From Sphingobium sp. (GTDB lineage: Bacteria; Pseudomonadota; Alphaproteobacteria; Sphingomonadales; Sphingomonadaceae): DNA of 22,882 nt. Below, piece after piece: positions 14,551-22,800 of this stretch. The position numbers and the translations under genes were made by a program. Position 1 is the stretch's first letter. Each line of letters begins with the position of its first letter. A model generated the notes under the pieces. That model had not been told where the DNA came from and searched no databases. It saw only the letters and a list, made by a program, of their open reading frames with translations. Location: positions 1-22,882 of the forward strand of contig NZ_QFOA01000054.1 in the NCBI RefSeq assembly GCF_003248505.1, in the 5' to 3' direction.

Positions 14551-14961
14551 TCAGCGCTTCTTCTTTCCCGCCGCTTTCTTTTTGGGCGTACCCTTGCACG
14601 GCCATGCCTTGCGTATCGCCGCGAACACCTGTGACGAAGCGGAATTGGCGGCGCGATCCTTGGGGTTCTTGCCCAGATAATCGACGGTCGTCTTGCGCAG
14701 CCGATTGATCGTCACATCGCCGGGGATGCAGCTTTTGAGGCCGTTCGCCTCCCGCGTCGTGTTAAACGCGTCCACCGCTCCGCTGATATAGCCGACGCAT
14801 TCATAGGACCGCTCGAAATAATCCTTCGCATCCTTGTCGGTCGTGCAACTCTCATACAGGGCGTCACCGCTGTAGAAGCCCGCATGCGCGCTGGCGGGCA
14901 ACAGAATGCCCAGAGCCAAAGCCGCGCCCGTAGCCCAGATCCCGATCCGCATCGTCGTCAT
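14551..14961 (-). CDS. Secreted Rap1a/Tai-domain protein
   Basis: This 136-residue protein has a signal peptide (residues 1-27, hydrophobic ATGAALALGILLPASAHA) and a helical domain with LYESCTTD, YECVGYISGAVDAFN, SCIPGDVTINRLRKTTVDYL and a final AWPC; the four cysteines could form disulfides. This pattern matches the Rap1a/Tai domain, named after a type VI secretion immunity protein of Serratia, but most chromosomal copies have no known function. The C terminus is a strongly basic KKKAAGKKKR tail. The start overlaps the ruvX stop as ATGA (14961-14958), so it is translationally coupled; ATG 14952 is a less likely alternative. No toxin or T6SS gene is visible in the window. Confidence 0.78.
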   Translation of the reverse strand: MTTMRIGIWATGAALALGILLPASAHAGFYSGDALYESCTTDKDAKDYFERSYECVGYISGAVDAFNTTREANGLKSCIPGDVTINRLRKTTVDYLGKNPKDRAANSASSQVFAAIRKAWPCKGTPKKKAAGKKKR

Positions 14962-15431
14962 TCCAATCCTGCCACCAACCCGTCGATCGCCCCTTGAAGA
15001 ATGTAGCTCGCCGCGAGCTTGTCTACCAGTTCTTCGCGCCGTGCCCGGCTGGCGTCCGCCTCCAGCAGGGTGCGCGTCACCGCCTGCGTCGACCAGCGCT
15101 CGTCCCACAGCAGGATCGGATGGCCGAGGTCCGCGATATTATGGGCGAAGGCCCGGCTGGCCTGCGCACGCGGCGAACTCGATCCGTCGAGGTTCAGCGG
15201 CAGGCCGATGACGATGCCCTTCACCTGTTGCTGCTCAATGAAAGCGGCAAGGCCGATACTGTCCTTGCCGAACTTGGTTCGCGCTACGGTGTAGGCGGGG
15301 CTGGCGATGGTCCATAACGCGTCGCACAGGGCAAGGCCGATGGTTTTCGTCCCCACGTCCATCCCGATCAGCCGCCCGCCCTGCGGCAATGCGGCGCGAA
15401 AGGCCGCGCGGTCGGTCGTCACCAAAGTCAT
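14958..15431 (-). CDS. ruvX: Putative pre-16S rRNA nuclease RuvX (YqgF)
   Basis: YqgF/RuvX is an RNase H-fold nuclease required for final 5' maturation of 16S rRNA (also described as a Holliday junction resolvase). The 157-residue protein has the first catalytic strand GMDVGTKTIGLALCD near residues 22-36, IVIGLPLNLDG, DERWSTQAV with the second acidic residue, and DKLAASYILQ with the third. ATG 15431 (AGGG upstream) is preferred over GTG 15467, which would overlap the DUF3089 stop as GTGA. It is the middle gene of an operon with the DUF3089 gene (32-base gap) and the Rap1a-like gene (4-base overlap), divergent from gatCAB; ruvX near gatC is a recurrent alphaproteobacterial arrangement. Confidence 0.94.
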   Translation of the reverse strand: MTLVTTDRAAFRAALPQGGRLIGMDVGTKTIGLALCDALWTIASPAYTVARTKFGKDSIGLAAFIEQQQVKGIVIGLPLNLDGSSSPRAQASRAFAHNIADLGHPILLWDERWSTQAVTRTLLEADASRARREELVDKLAASYILQGAIDGLVAGLE

Positions 15432-15463
15432 GCGCTGCCCTGTGTCACGTCCAGCGGCCGTTG

Positions 15464-16597
15464 TCACTCGCGCGTGAATGCCGCCAGCCGTTTCTGCGCA
15501 TCGTTCCGCACATTGGCCCAGAAAAGGCTATAGTCGTAGACGTGATAGTTGTTGCCGGGCAGGGTGAACGGCCCCATGTCCACCGGCTCCCCGATCATCA
15601 GCACGCCGCTGGTATCGCATCGGGCAGGCACGATTCCGGTAACCAGCTTGGGTGGCTTGCCCTCCTCGCGGGCGTCGAGCGTCCCCTTGTTCGCGCTGGC
15701 CGGAGCCGCGCCGTTGAATGCGCCGGTGATGGGATTGGTGCAGAGCATATGCGTGCCCTTGCGCGGCTTGCCGGTATAGCCGGTGCCCTTCTCGAACGTC
15801 TCGACGACAGCGGACGGATCGGCCGGTTCGGCATAGCTTTGCCAGCTGACGATGCAGTGCGCCTGATCCTGCCGCGCACAGGCCGGGAGGCCGAGCGCGG
15901 GGAGATCCGCCTCGACCGACACCGGCCAGCCCACGGCATAGACCGCCGCCACCCGATCGGCCACCGGCTTGCCCGCCACCTGTTCGCGCAGCAGCTGGAG
16001 CAGATGGCGCGACCCCTGGCTATGCGCGGCGAGGATCAGCGGCCCATCGGGATTGGCCTTCAGGAAGGCCGCGAATGCCTGCGCGACGTCGCGATAGGCC
16101 GCGGCGAGTGCCTGGTCGCCTGCGGGCTTGTCGGTAAGGAAAGCCCCGTAATTGGCCTGGCGATAGCGCGGCGCCCAGATCGCGCCTGCGGCGTTGAACG
16201 CGCTCGCCTGGCTGGCGACGAAGCGCTTCGCGGTCGCATTGGCATCCTTGTCGCTCAGCCGCGCATTCCAGTGCGCGTCGCCGAACGTCGTGATGTAGCT
16301 GGTCGGATGGATGAAGAAGACCGCTGCCATTTTCCGCTGTTCCGCCGGCTTTACGCCTGCCGGGGTCCAGAGCGCCGGGTTCGCCTTGATGTCGGGGCGG
16401 GCGATCCACATCCCCGGATCGTCATAGGCGTCGGCGGGCAGCGGTTGCAGTGCGGTATAGGCCTCGCGCGGGACCATGACCATGCGGATGAGCTCCATCC
16501 CCCACACCCGGTAGACCAGCAGCGCAGCGATCACCAGCACCACCAGCGTAGCGACCACATACAGGAATTTGCGCGCCACCTTGTCCCCACTCCCCAT
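15464..16597 (-). CDS. DUF3089 alpha/beta-hydrolase-like membrane-anchored protein
   Basis: This 377-residue protein has one hydrophobic segment at about 10-30 (FLYVVATLVVLVIAALLVY) and then a DUF3089 domain. The motif AVFFIHPTSYI and the nucleophile elbow AAHSQGSRHLL (Ser at about residue 194) place it in the alpha/beta-hydrolase fold, with a late HVYDYSLFW region carrying the likely His. A lipase or esterase-like activity in the periplasm or on the membrane is likely, but the substrate is unknown. ATG 16597 gives the anchor at the N terminus; the reading can be extended to 16963 but that part is antisense to gatC. No good ribosome binding site is visible. First gene of an operon with ruvX. 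Confidence 0.82.
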   Translation of the reverse strand: MGSGDKVARKFLYVVATLVVLVIAALLVYRVWGMELIRMVMVPREAYTALQPLPADAYDDPGMWIARPDIKANPALWTPAGVKPAEQRKMAAVFFIHPTSYITTFGDAHWNARLSDKDANATAKRFVASQASAFNAAGAIWAPRYRQANYGAFLTDKPAGDQALAAAYRDVAQAFAAFLKANPDGPLILAAHSQGSRHLLQLLREQVAGKPVADRVAAVYAVGWPVSVEADLPALGLPACARQDQAHCIVSWQSYAEPADPSAVVETFEKGTGYTGKPRKGTHMLCTNPITGAFNGAAPASANKGTLDAREEGKPPKLVTGIVPARCDTSGVLMIGEPVDMGPFTLPGNNYHVYDYSLFWANVRNDAQKRLAAFTRE

Positions 16598-16618
16598 GAC
16601 GGCGACGACCGCGCGCCG

Positions 16619-16648
16619 CCCTGTTCCCTGTCTGACGCAGGAACAGGG
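16619..16648. repeat. 9-bp perfect inverted repeat in the DUF3089-gatC divergent region
   Basis: CCCTGTTCC (16619-16627) and GGAACAGGG (16640-16648) are perfect inverted copies with a 12-base spacer that can extend the stem by a few pairs. It lies 60 bases before gatC and 21 bases before the DUF3089 gene, in the only shared control region. An operator or a leader hairpin is possible; there is no T-run. Confidence 0.5.
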
Positions 16649-16708
16649 TAGGCGCAAGGGGCGCGAAAGCCGCTTGAAGCGGGCCGGAACGGGTGGTAGC
16701 GGCGGCCC

Positions 16709-16996
16709 ATGTCGATAGACCTTCAGACCGTGAAAAAGATCGCAAGCCTCTCGCGCATTTCGGTGAGCGAGGAGGAAGCGCAGGCGATGGTGCCCGAACT
16801 CAACAACATCCTGGGATGGGTGGAGCAACTGGGCGAAGTGGACGTGACCGGCGTCGAACCCATGACCGCCGTCATCCCCAACCGGCAACGCCTGCGCGAC
16901 GATGTCGTGAATGATGGCGACGTGCGCGGCAAGGTGCTCGCAAACGCGCCGCAGGCCGAACATGGCTTCTTCGCCGTGCCCAAGGTGATCGAATAA
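16709..16996 (+). CDS. gatC: Glutamyl/aspartyl-tRNA amidotransferase subunit C
   Basis: GatC is the small stabilising subunit of the GatCAB amidotransferase, which converts Glu-tRNA(Gln) and Asp-tRNA(Asn) into the correctly charged forms. The 95-residue product opens with IDLQTVKKIASLSRISVSEE, the usual N-terminal helix, and ends in the NAPQAEHGFFAVPKVIE tail that wraps around GatA, including the conserved FF.VP motif. The stop TAA overlaps the gatA start by one base (TAATG), so the two are translationally coupled. The start at 16709 is the family start, although its ribosome binding site is poor. Confidence 0.96.
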   Translation: MSIDLQTVKKIASLSRISVSEEEAQAMVPELNNILGWVEQLGEVDVTGVEPMTAVIPNRQRLRDDVVNDGDVRGKVLANAPQAEHGFFAVPKVIE

Positions 16997-18480
16997 TGAC
17001 AGAGCTTACCGATCTTACCGTCGCGCAGATCCGCGACGGCTTTCGCGCAGGCGATTTCTCCGCCCGCGAAGTGGCGAACGCGTTCAACGCGAACGTCGCT
17101 GCGGCGAAGGCGCTGAACGCGTTCATCGTCGAAACGCCGGAAAAGGCGCTGGAGGCCGCGGACGCCGCCGACAAGGCGAAGGCGTCCGGCGCGCCGCTCG
17201 GCGCTCTGGCGGGTGTGCCCATTGGCATGAAGGACCTGTTCTGCACGCAGGGCGTCCAGACGACTGCGGCGAGCCATATGCTCGAAGGCTTCGTACCCAC
17301 CTATGAATCGACCGTATCAGGCAAGCTTTGGGCGGCGGGCGCGGGGATGCTGGGCAAACTTAACCTCGACCAGTTCGCCATGGGATCGTCCAACGAGACG
17401 AGCTATTTCGGCAATGTGATTTCACCTTGGCGGCGTGGCGGCGGAGACAATGCCGCGCTGGCGCCCGGCGGCTCGTCGGGCGGGTCGTCCTCGGCCATCG
17501 CCGCACGGCTGTGCCCGGCGGCGACCGGCACCGACACGGGCGGCTCCATCCGCCAGCCCGCTGCCTTCACCGGCATCAGCGGCATCAAGCCGACCTATGG
17601 CCGTTGCTCCCGCTGGGGCATCGTCGCCTTCGCCTCCTCGCTCGATCAGGCGGGGTCGATGGCGCGCACCGTGCGCGACAACGCCATCATGCTGGAAGTC
17701 ATGGCGGGCTTCGACCCCAGGGATTCCACATCGCTCGACGTGCCGGTGCCCCAGTGGGAAGCCGGGCTGTCGAGCGACCTTAAGGGTAAGACCGTCGGCA
17801 TTCCGAAGGAATACCGCCCCGAGGGGCTCGACGCCGGGATTGGCGCCCTGTGGGATCGCGGGATCGAATGGCTGAAGGACGCAGGCGCAAACGTGGTGGA
17901 GGTATCGCTGCCGCATACGAAATATGCGCTGCCGACCTATTACATCATCGCCCCGGCGGAGGCGTCGTCCAACCTCGCTCGTTATGACGGCGTGCGCTAT
18001 GGCCAGCGCGACCTGCCTGACGGGGCTGGCTTGCAGGACATGTATGCCGCGACCCGCGCCGCCGGTTTCGGGCCGGAGGTCAAGCGTCGCATCATGATCG
18101 GCACCTATGTGCTCTCGGCCGGCTTCTACGACGCCTATTATACGCAGGCGCAGAAGGTCCGGGCATTGATCGCCCGCGACTTCGAACGGGCGTTCGAGAA
18201 ATGCGACCTGCTGCTGACCCCGACCGCGCCGAGTGCGTCGTTCGCTTTGGGCGAGAAGCAGGCCGACCCGCTGGCGATGTATTTGAACGACGTGTTCACC
18301 GTGCCCGCCTCGCTGGCCGGACTGCCCGCGATGGCGGTGCCGGGGGGGCTCGACGCTGCCGGACTTCCCATCGGGCTTCAGGTCATCGGCAGGGCGCTGG
18401 ACGAACAGACCGTGCTGAACGCCTCGCTGGCCATCGAGGAACGCGCCGGCTTCACCGCACGCCCGGACAAATGGTGGTAA
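16996..18480 (+). CDS. gatA: Glutamyl/aspartyl-tRNA amidotransferase subunit A
   Basis: GatA is the glutaminase/amidase subunit of GatCAB, releasing ammonia from glutamine. The 494-residue protein has the amidase-signature catalytic triad: Lys79 in GMKDLF, the cis-Ser near 160 in GGSSGGSSS, and the nucleophile Ser184 in TGGSIRQPA. FTGISGIKPTYGR and SLDQAGSMART follow, as in all GatA proteins, and the C-terminal MAVPGGLDAAGLPIGLQVIG closes the domain. Length is normal. It overlaps gatC by one base and is followed by gatB after a single base, so the whole operon is tightly coupled. Confidence 0.97.
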   Translation: MTELTDLTVAQIRDGFRAGDFSAREVANAFNANVAAAKALNAFIVETPEKALEAADAADKAKASGAPLGALAGVPIGMKDLFCTQGVQTTAASHMLEGFVPTYESTVSGKLWAAGAGMLGKLNLDQFAMGSSNETSYFGNVISPWRRGGGDNAALAPGGSSGGSSSAIAARLCPAATGTDTGGSIRQPAAFTGISGIKPTYGRCSRWGIVAFASSLDQAGSMARTVRDNAIMLEVMAGFDPRDSTSLDVPVPQWEAGLSSDLKGKTVGIPKEYRPEGLDAGIGALWDRGIEWLKDAGANVVEVSLPHTKYALPTYYIIAPAEASSNLARYDGVRYGQRDLPDGAGLQDMYAATRAAGFGPEVKRRIMIGTYVLSAGFYDAYYTQAQKVRALIARDFERAFEKCDLLLTPTAPSASFALGEKQADPLAMYLNDVFTVPASLAGLPAMAVPGGLDAAGLPIGLQVIGRALDEQTVLNASLAIEERAGFTARPDKWW

Positions 18481-18481
18481 C

Positions 18482-19987
18482 ATGACTGAATCAAGCTATC
18501 GTATCCAGGGCGCCACCGGTGAGTGGGAGGTCGTGATCGGCCTTGAAGTGCACGCGCAGGTCACGTCCAACGCCAAGCTCTTTTCCGGCGCGGCAACCGC
18601 ATTCGGGGCGGAGCCCAACACGCAGGTGTCCCTCGTCGACGCGGCCATGCCCGGCATGTTGCCCGTCCCCAACCGCGAATGCATCCGCCAGGCGGTGCGT
18701 ACCGGGATGGCCATCGACGCGCAGATCAACAAATGGTCGCGCTTCGACCGCAAGAATTACTTCTATGCCGATCTGCCGCAGGGTTACCAGATCAGCCAGC
18801 TTTACCACCCGCTGGTGGGGGAGGGGCAGATCGAGATCGTTCTGGATGAAAAGAACCCCGAAACCAGCACCAAGACCATCGGGATCGAGCGCATCCACGT
18901 CGAACAGGATGCGGGCAAGCTGATGCACGACCAGCATCCCACCCGCTCCTATGTCGATCTCAACCGGTCGGGCGTCGCGCTGATGGAAATCGTGTCGAAG
19001 CCCGAGATGCGCTCGCCCGCCGAAGCGGGCGCCTATCTTGCAAAGCTGCGTACGATCCTGCGCTATGTCGGCTCCTGCGACGGCAATATGGATCAGGGAT
19101 CGATGCGCGCCGACGTGAATGTGTCCGTGCGTAAGCCCGGCGAACCGTTCGGCACGCGCACCGAAACGAAGAACGTGAACTCGGTCCGTTTCGTCATGGC
19201 TGTGGTCGAACATGAAGCGAACCGGCAGGTCGACGTGCTGGAAGCGGGCGGCAAGGTGGTGCAGGAAACGCGCCTCTACGATCCCGACCGGAACGAGACG
19301 CGGTCGATGCGGTCGAAGGAGGATGCGCACGATTATCGTTACTTCCCCGATCCCGACCTTTTGCCGCTGGAACTGGACGATGCGTTCCTGGAGGAATGTC
19401 GTGCCTCGCTGCCCGAACTGCCCGATGCCAAGCGCCGCCGCTATGAGCAGTCGCTCGGCCTTTCGGCCTATAACGCAGCGACGCTGACCGCCGACGCAGA
19501 CACCGCGCGCTGGTTCGAGGTGCTGTTGACGGAAGGCGCGCGCATCCAGGGCAAGGGCGAAAGCGACGTGGCGAAGGCTTCGGCCAACTGGCTTTTGTCC
19601 GAACTCTATGGCGCGCTCAATCGCTTGGGCAAGGGGCTGGAGGACAGCCCCGTCAGCCCGCAGGAGGGCGCGGAGCTTCTCGCACTGGTCGCGGATGGCA
19701 CGATCAGCGGCACCATCGCCAAGCAGGTGTTCGAGATCATGCTCGAAACCGGTGAGAAGCCCGCCCGGATCGTCGAGGAAAAGGGAATGAAGCAGACCAG
19801 CGACACCGGCGCGATCGAAGCCGCCGTGGCAAAGGTGCTGGCCGACAACGAAGACAAGGTCGCGCAATATAAGGGCGGCAAGGAAGCGCTGTTCGGCTTC
19901 TTCGTCGGCCAGACAATGAAAGCGATGCAGGGCAAGGCCAACCCGCAGGTCGTGAACGAATTGGTGAAGAAGGCATTGTCCGCCTGA
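18482..19987 (+). CDS. gatB: Glutamyl/aspartyl-tRNA amidotransferase subunit B
   Basis: GatB is the kinase and transamidase subunit; it phosphorylates the misacylated amino acid on tRNA and swaps phosphate for ammonia delivered from GatA. The 501-residue protein shows WEVVIGLEVHAQ near residue 18, FDRKNYFYADLPQGYQISQ (the cradle-domain signature), EQDAGKLMHD and DLNRSGVALMEIV, then a helical linker and the C-terminal YqeY-like tail (about 350-500) that reads the tRNA. It starts one base after gatA and ends just before a strong terminator. The presence of gatCAB implies that this organism lacks a direct route for at least one of Gln-tRNA or Asn-tRNA. Confidence 0.97.
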   Translation: MTESSYRIQGATGEWEVVIGLEVHAQVTSNAKLFSGAATAFGAEPNTQVSLVDAAMPGMLPVPNRECIRQAVRTGMAIDAQINKWSRFDRKNYFYADLPQGYQISQLYHPLVGEGQIEIVLDEKNPETSTKTIGIERIHVEQDAGKLMHDQHPTRSYVDLNRSGVALMEIVSKPEMRSPAEAGAYLAKLRTILRYVGSCDGNMDQGSMRADVNVSVRKPGEPFGTRTETKNVNSVRFVMAVVEHEANRQVDVLEAGGKVVQETRLYDPDRNETRSMRSKEDAHDYRYFPDPDLLPLELDDAFLEECRASLPELPDAKRRRYEQSLGLSAYNAATLTADADTARWFEVLLTEGARIQGKGESDVAKASANWLLSELYGALNRLGKGLEDSPVSPQEGAELLALVADGTISGTIAKQVFEIMLETGEKPARIVEEKGMKQTSDTGAIEAAVAKVLADNEDKVAQYKGGKEALFGFFVGQTMKAMQGKANPQVVNELVKKALSA

Positions 19988-20014
19988 CGCGCCCGCCTGC
20001 GGCGACAGATCAGG

Positions 20015-20047
20015 GGGGAGCGTTCCGGGCGGGACGCTCCCCTTTTT
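20015..20047 (+). terminator. gatCAB operon terminator
   Basis: GGGGAGCGT (20015-20023) and ACGCTCCCC (20034-20042) form a perfect 9-bp stem, extended by a few pairs into a small loop, and TTTTT follows at once. It lies 27 bases after the gatB stop. This is a textbook intrinsic terminator. Confidence 0.9.
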
Positions 20048-20058
20048 CATGGTGCGCG

Positions 20059-20102
20059 AAAAAAAAGGGCGCCGCCGGGGGGACCGGCGACGCCCTCTTT
20101 TT
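20059..20102. terminator. Bidirectional intrinsic terminator between gatB and the autotransporter gene
   Basis: A run of eight A (20059-20066), then a stem of GGGCG plus CGCCGG pairing with CCGGCG plus CGCCC (one C/A mismatch, 20067-20095), then TCTTTTT. Both strands therefore read a GC-rich hairpin followed by a T-run, as expected between convergent genes. Confidence 0.85.
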
Positions 20103-20144
20103 CAGGGCCGCGGCGCCTTTGGGGAAGGCGATCGTGCCGCGGCG

Positions 20145-20188
20145 GAACAGGCGGGCCGGAGGGTCTATGGGGTGTGGCCCGCCTGTTC
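20145..20188 (-). repeat. 13-bp perfect inverted repeat after the autotransporter gene
   Basis: GAACAGGCGGGCC (20145-20157) and GGCCCGCCTGTTC (20176-20188) pair perfectly around an 18-base loop, 12 bases beyond the autotransporter stop. No T-run follows on the minus strand; a further complex hairpin built from two GCCGCGGC copies (about 20107-20143) comes next. It is probably a 3'-end stabiliser or first-line terminator of the autotransporter mRNA. Confidence 0.6.
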
Positions 20189-20200
20189 ATCTGTCAGACG

Positions 20201-22717
20201 TCACAGCACGAAGTTAACCGTCGCACGAAGTGACAGGGCAACATGATTTTGTTGCTCCTCCGCGCCGACTTCGCCGCCGACCCGGAACGTGTCGGTGCCG
20301 CCATACAGGCGAGCGCGCCCGGTCCAGCCGTTGGTGCGGACTTCCGGCGTCAGCGTGAAGCGATCGCCGCCTTTGAAATAGGCGGTGGTGTCGCCCAGCG
20401 TTCCGCCGACGATCTGCCGCCGTCCGCCTTCCAGTTCGACCCGGAACCATCCGTCGTCCTTGTTGAGGCTGCCGAAATCATATCCGGCGGTCAGTGTGCC
20501 GTTGACTGTCGTTTCGTCGCTCGTGCGCCCAAGCACGGTCAGGTCGAACGCATCGCCGCCGCCGCTTTCCGCATAGCCGTCTTCCTTCAGGCGATAATAA
20601 TCGACGCCCGCCGCCGGGCGCAGGCTGAACCGACCCATCTGCAACTGGTAGGACAGGCCCGCCGTCGCGGAATAGAGCCTGCCGTCCCAACTGCCGTCCG
20701 CCGTCCGGGTGACATTGCCGCTGTTGAAGTGGCGCGTGCCGTCGAACGAGATGGTTGCGGCGGATAGGCGCGCGAATGCCTGCAAGGGCCCCCACTGGCC
20801 GCGCCAGTGCGCCGCTGCCTCATATTGATCGGAATCGACCGAGTTGCTCGACGATCCGGCGGAATCGCTTGCGTGAATATAGGCGATCGACCCGCCGAAC
20901 GCGCCCCAGTCGGTCAGATATTCGACGCCACCGCCCGCGCCCCAGCCGGTGATGTCGTAGGACGCGGTATTACCGACACTCTTCGCTCCGCCAAAGCCCA
21001 CTTGCTGCACCCAGAAGCCGAGCCGCCCGTCCGCCGTGCGATAGATGCCGTTGGGGTCCGACAGGATACGGGCAGTAGCGCGCGAACCGGATGTGACCGC
21101 TTCGAACGTTCCGCCCGCATGATCGGGCAGCATCTGGCGAAGATTGGCGGTCAGCGTCGTGCCGTCGGCGATGCCCAGATAGGCGTTGGCGACGGCGGCA
21201 TCGTTGTCCAGCGCGTTGAAGATCGCCGGATAGGCGGCGGCGGTCGATCCTCGCAAACCCAGTTCCGCCACCGTCTTGGGCGCGATCGACAAAGTGACCG
21301 TGCCGGCGGACGCATCGGCACTGGTGCTCCCCTTGAAGATGTAGGGAAGGGTGGTCGTCGCCGATAGGGCGGGGCTCCCGGTCAGCGATCCTGCGCGCAC
21401 GATCACATAGTCGCCCGCCGATCCTCTGACCTGCATCAGGTTGACCTTGACCTGCGATCCGCTGGCGAAACTGGCGGCACCCGCCACTGTATAGATTGTA
21501 TTGGCGCTTCTGGACGGGTCGATGGTGACGCCGATACTCGATGTCGATCCGGCGGTGAGCGAGGCCAGCGCGATGCTGCCGGTGTTGGTCGCCGTCAACG
21601 TGCCGCCGTTCAGCGTCACCGCGACATTGCCTGCATTGCTGATCGCGCCTCTGATCGCTGATGTGCCGTTCAGCGTGAGGCTACCCGCGCCGCCGCCGAA
21701 ATCGACGTCCCCCGTCAGCGTCGCCGTGTCGGCAAGGGTGAGGTTGCTGGTCCCCGTTCCGAAGGACACGCCGCCCGTCATCGCCGACGAACCGGACAGT
21801 GCCAGGGTGTCGTTGCCCCCGCCGAAGAGGAGGTTGCCAGTGAGCGTGCCTGCGGAGATGCCAACGCTATCGTTGCCCGAGCCCAGATAGACGTCCCCCG
21901 TGATCGAAGGCGCGGCGGCGGTGGACGATGCAAGCGCCTGCGACAGGGCGATGCCGGTGGCATTGGCGCGCAGGTCGACGGCGATGTTGGTCGCGCCGCC
22001 CGCCGCGCTGATCTTTCCGGTATTGGACAGGGAAGAAACCGTCCCTGCATTGTCGAGGATGGCAATGGCCGTCCCCTTGGTCGTATCGAGCGCGGTCGCG
22101 CCTACCGTTCCGCTGACGCTGATGCCGCCGACGCTTGCGCCCGTATCGATAACGATTGCCCGTGCGGCGGTGCCCGCCAGCGACGATCCGGTCGCACCCA
22201 CTGTGCCGCTCACGTCGATTGCGCCCACATTGGCGCCCGATCCGACGCGCAGGCCGGTGGCGTTGCTGTCGTAGGATATGGCGGAGACGGTGCCCCGGAC
22301 CTGAACGCCCTTCGCCACCGTTACCGCGCCGCCCAACCCGCCGATGGCAAGCGCGTTGGCGTCGACGCCGTTGTAGATGCCGTATCCCGCGATGCTGCCG
22401 TTCACGATCAGGCCGTAGCCGCTGGCGCCCGCCGCGACCGCGCCGATGCTGGTTGCCTGCGTCGCCGATCCGACCTGCACGGCCGCCGCCATGCCATATG
22501 CGGTGATGGCGGCGCTGCCTTCGCTCGCGTCGGGCAGGCCGTCATTGTCGCTGTCTGGTTTCGTCGCATCCAGCGGTGGGGGAACGTCGAAGATAATGCC
22601 GCCCGACACGTTGCCCGCGATGACGACCGCCGATCCGCCCTGCAGCAGGTCGTCCGCGTCCAGCTTCGTCACGTCCGTCGGGCGCGTGGTATAGCGATAG
22701 CCGGTGCTGACGATGCT
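20201..22717 (-). pseudogene. Autotransporter (type V) outer-membrane protein, N terminus lost to IS110
   Basis: The remaining 838 native residues consist of a passenger and a C-terminal beta-barrel. The open frame continues to 22789, but its first 24 residues are encoded by the insertion sequence and look nothing like a signal peptide. Native sequence starts near Ser25 (STGYRYTTRP). A calcium-type loop DSDNDGLPDASE is at 79-90. Gly/Ser/Thr/Ala-rich repeats follow, and between about 300 and 385 a short repeat recurs (GSGNDSV, GGGNDTL, GTGTSNL, GGGAGSL, each before a 'Leu-Thr-Gly' step), as in a beta-helix stalk. From about residue 586 (GFWVQQVGFGGAKSVG) to the end lies the autotransporter barrel, with amphipathic strands closing in LRATVNFVL. 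Without its signal peptide the product should not be exported. Terminators follow. Confidence 0.78.
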
Positions 22718-22730
22718 GCCTTGTTGGGGT

Positions 22731-22800
22731 GGACGGCTCCCAACGGCATCGCAATGTGCCAGAGTGAGTGCGTTGCAAGACTTAATCAAGGGAGCCGCCC
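22731..22800 (+). repeat. Inverted repeat within the IS110 left end, covering the transposase ribosome binding site
   Basis: GGACGGCTCCC (22731-22741) and GGGAGCCGCCC (22790-22800) match as inverted copies in 10 of 11 positions, separated by 48 bases. The right arm contains the GGGAG of the transposase ribosome binding site and ends at the base before the GTG. A transcript entering from outside the element would therefore fold the site away, while one started inside would not. Confidence 0.6.

Noticed and set aside
14551..14961. A toxin-immunity module around the Rap1a-domain gene
   Set aside because: No effector, PAAR, VgrG or Hcp gene is in the window; only the domain name suggests immunity.
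18491..20050. A 519-codon minus-strand open frame antisense to gatB
   Set aside because: Shadow of gatB; it would also cross the gatB terminator hairpin.
21778..22065. Glycine-rich repeats in the autotransporter as a possible DNA repeat array or CRISPR
   Set aside because: The repeat is only at protein level, with variable spacing and no identical DNA units; it is a beta-helix passenger repeat.
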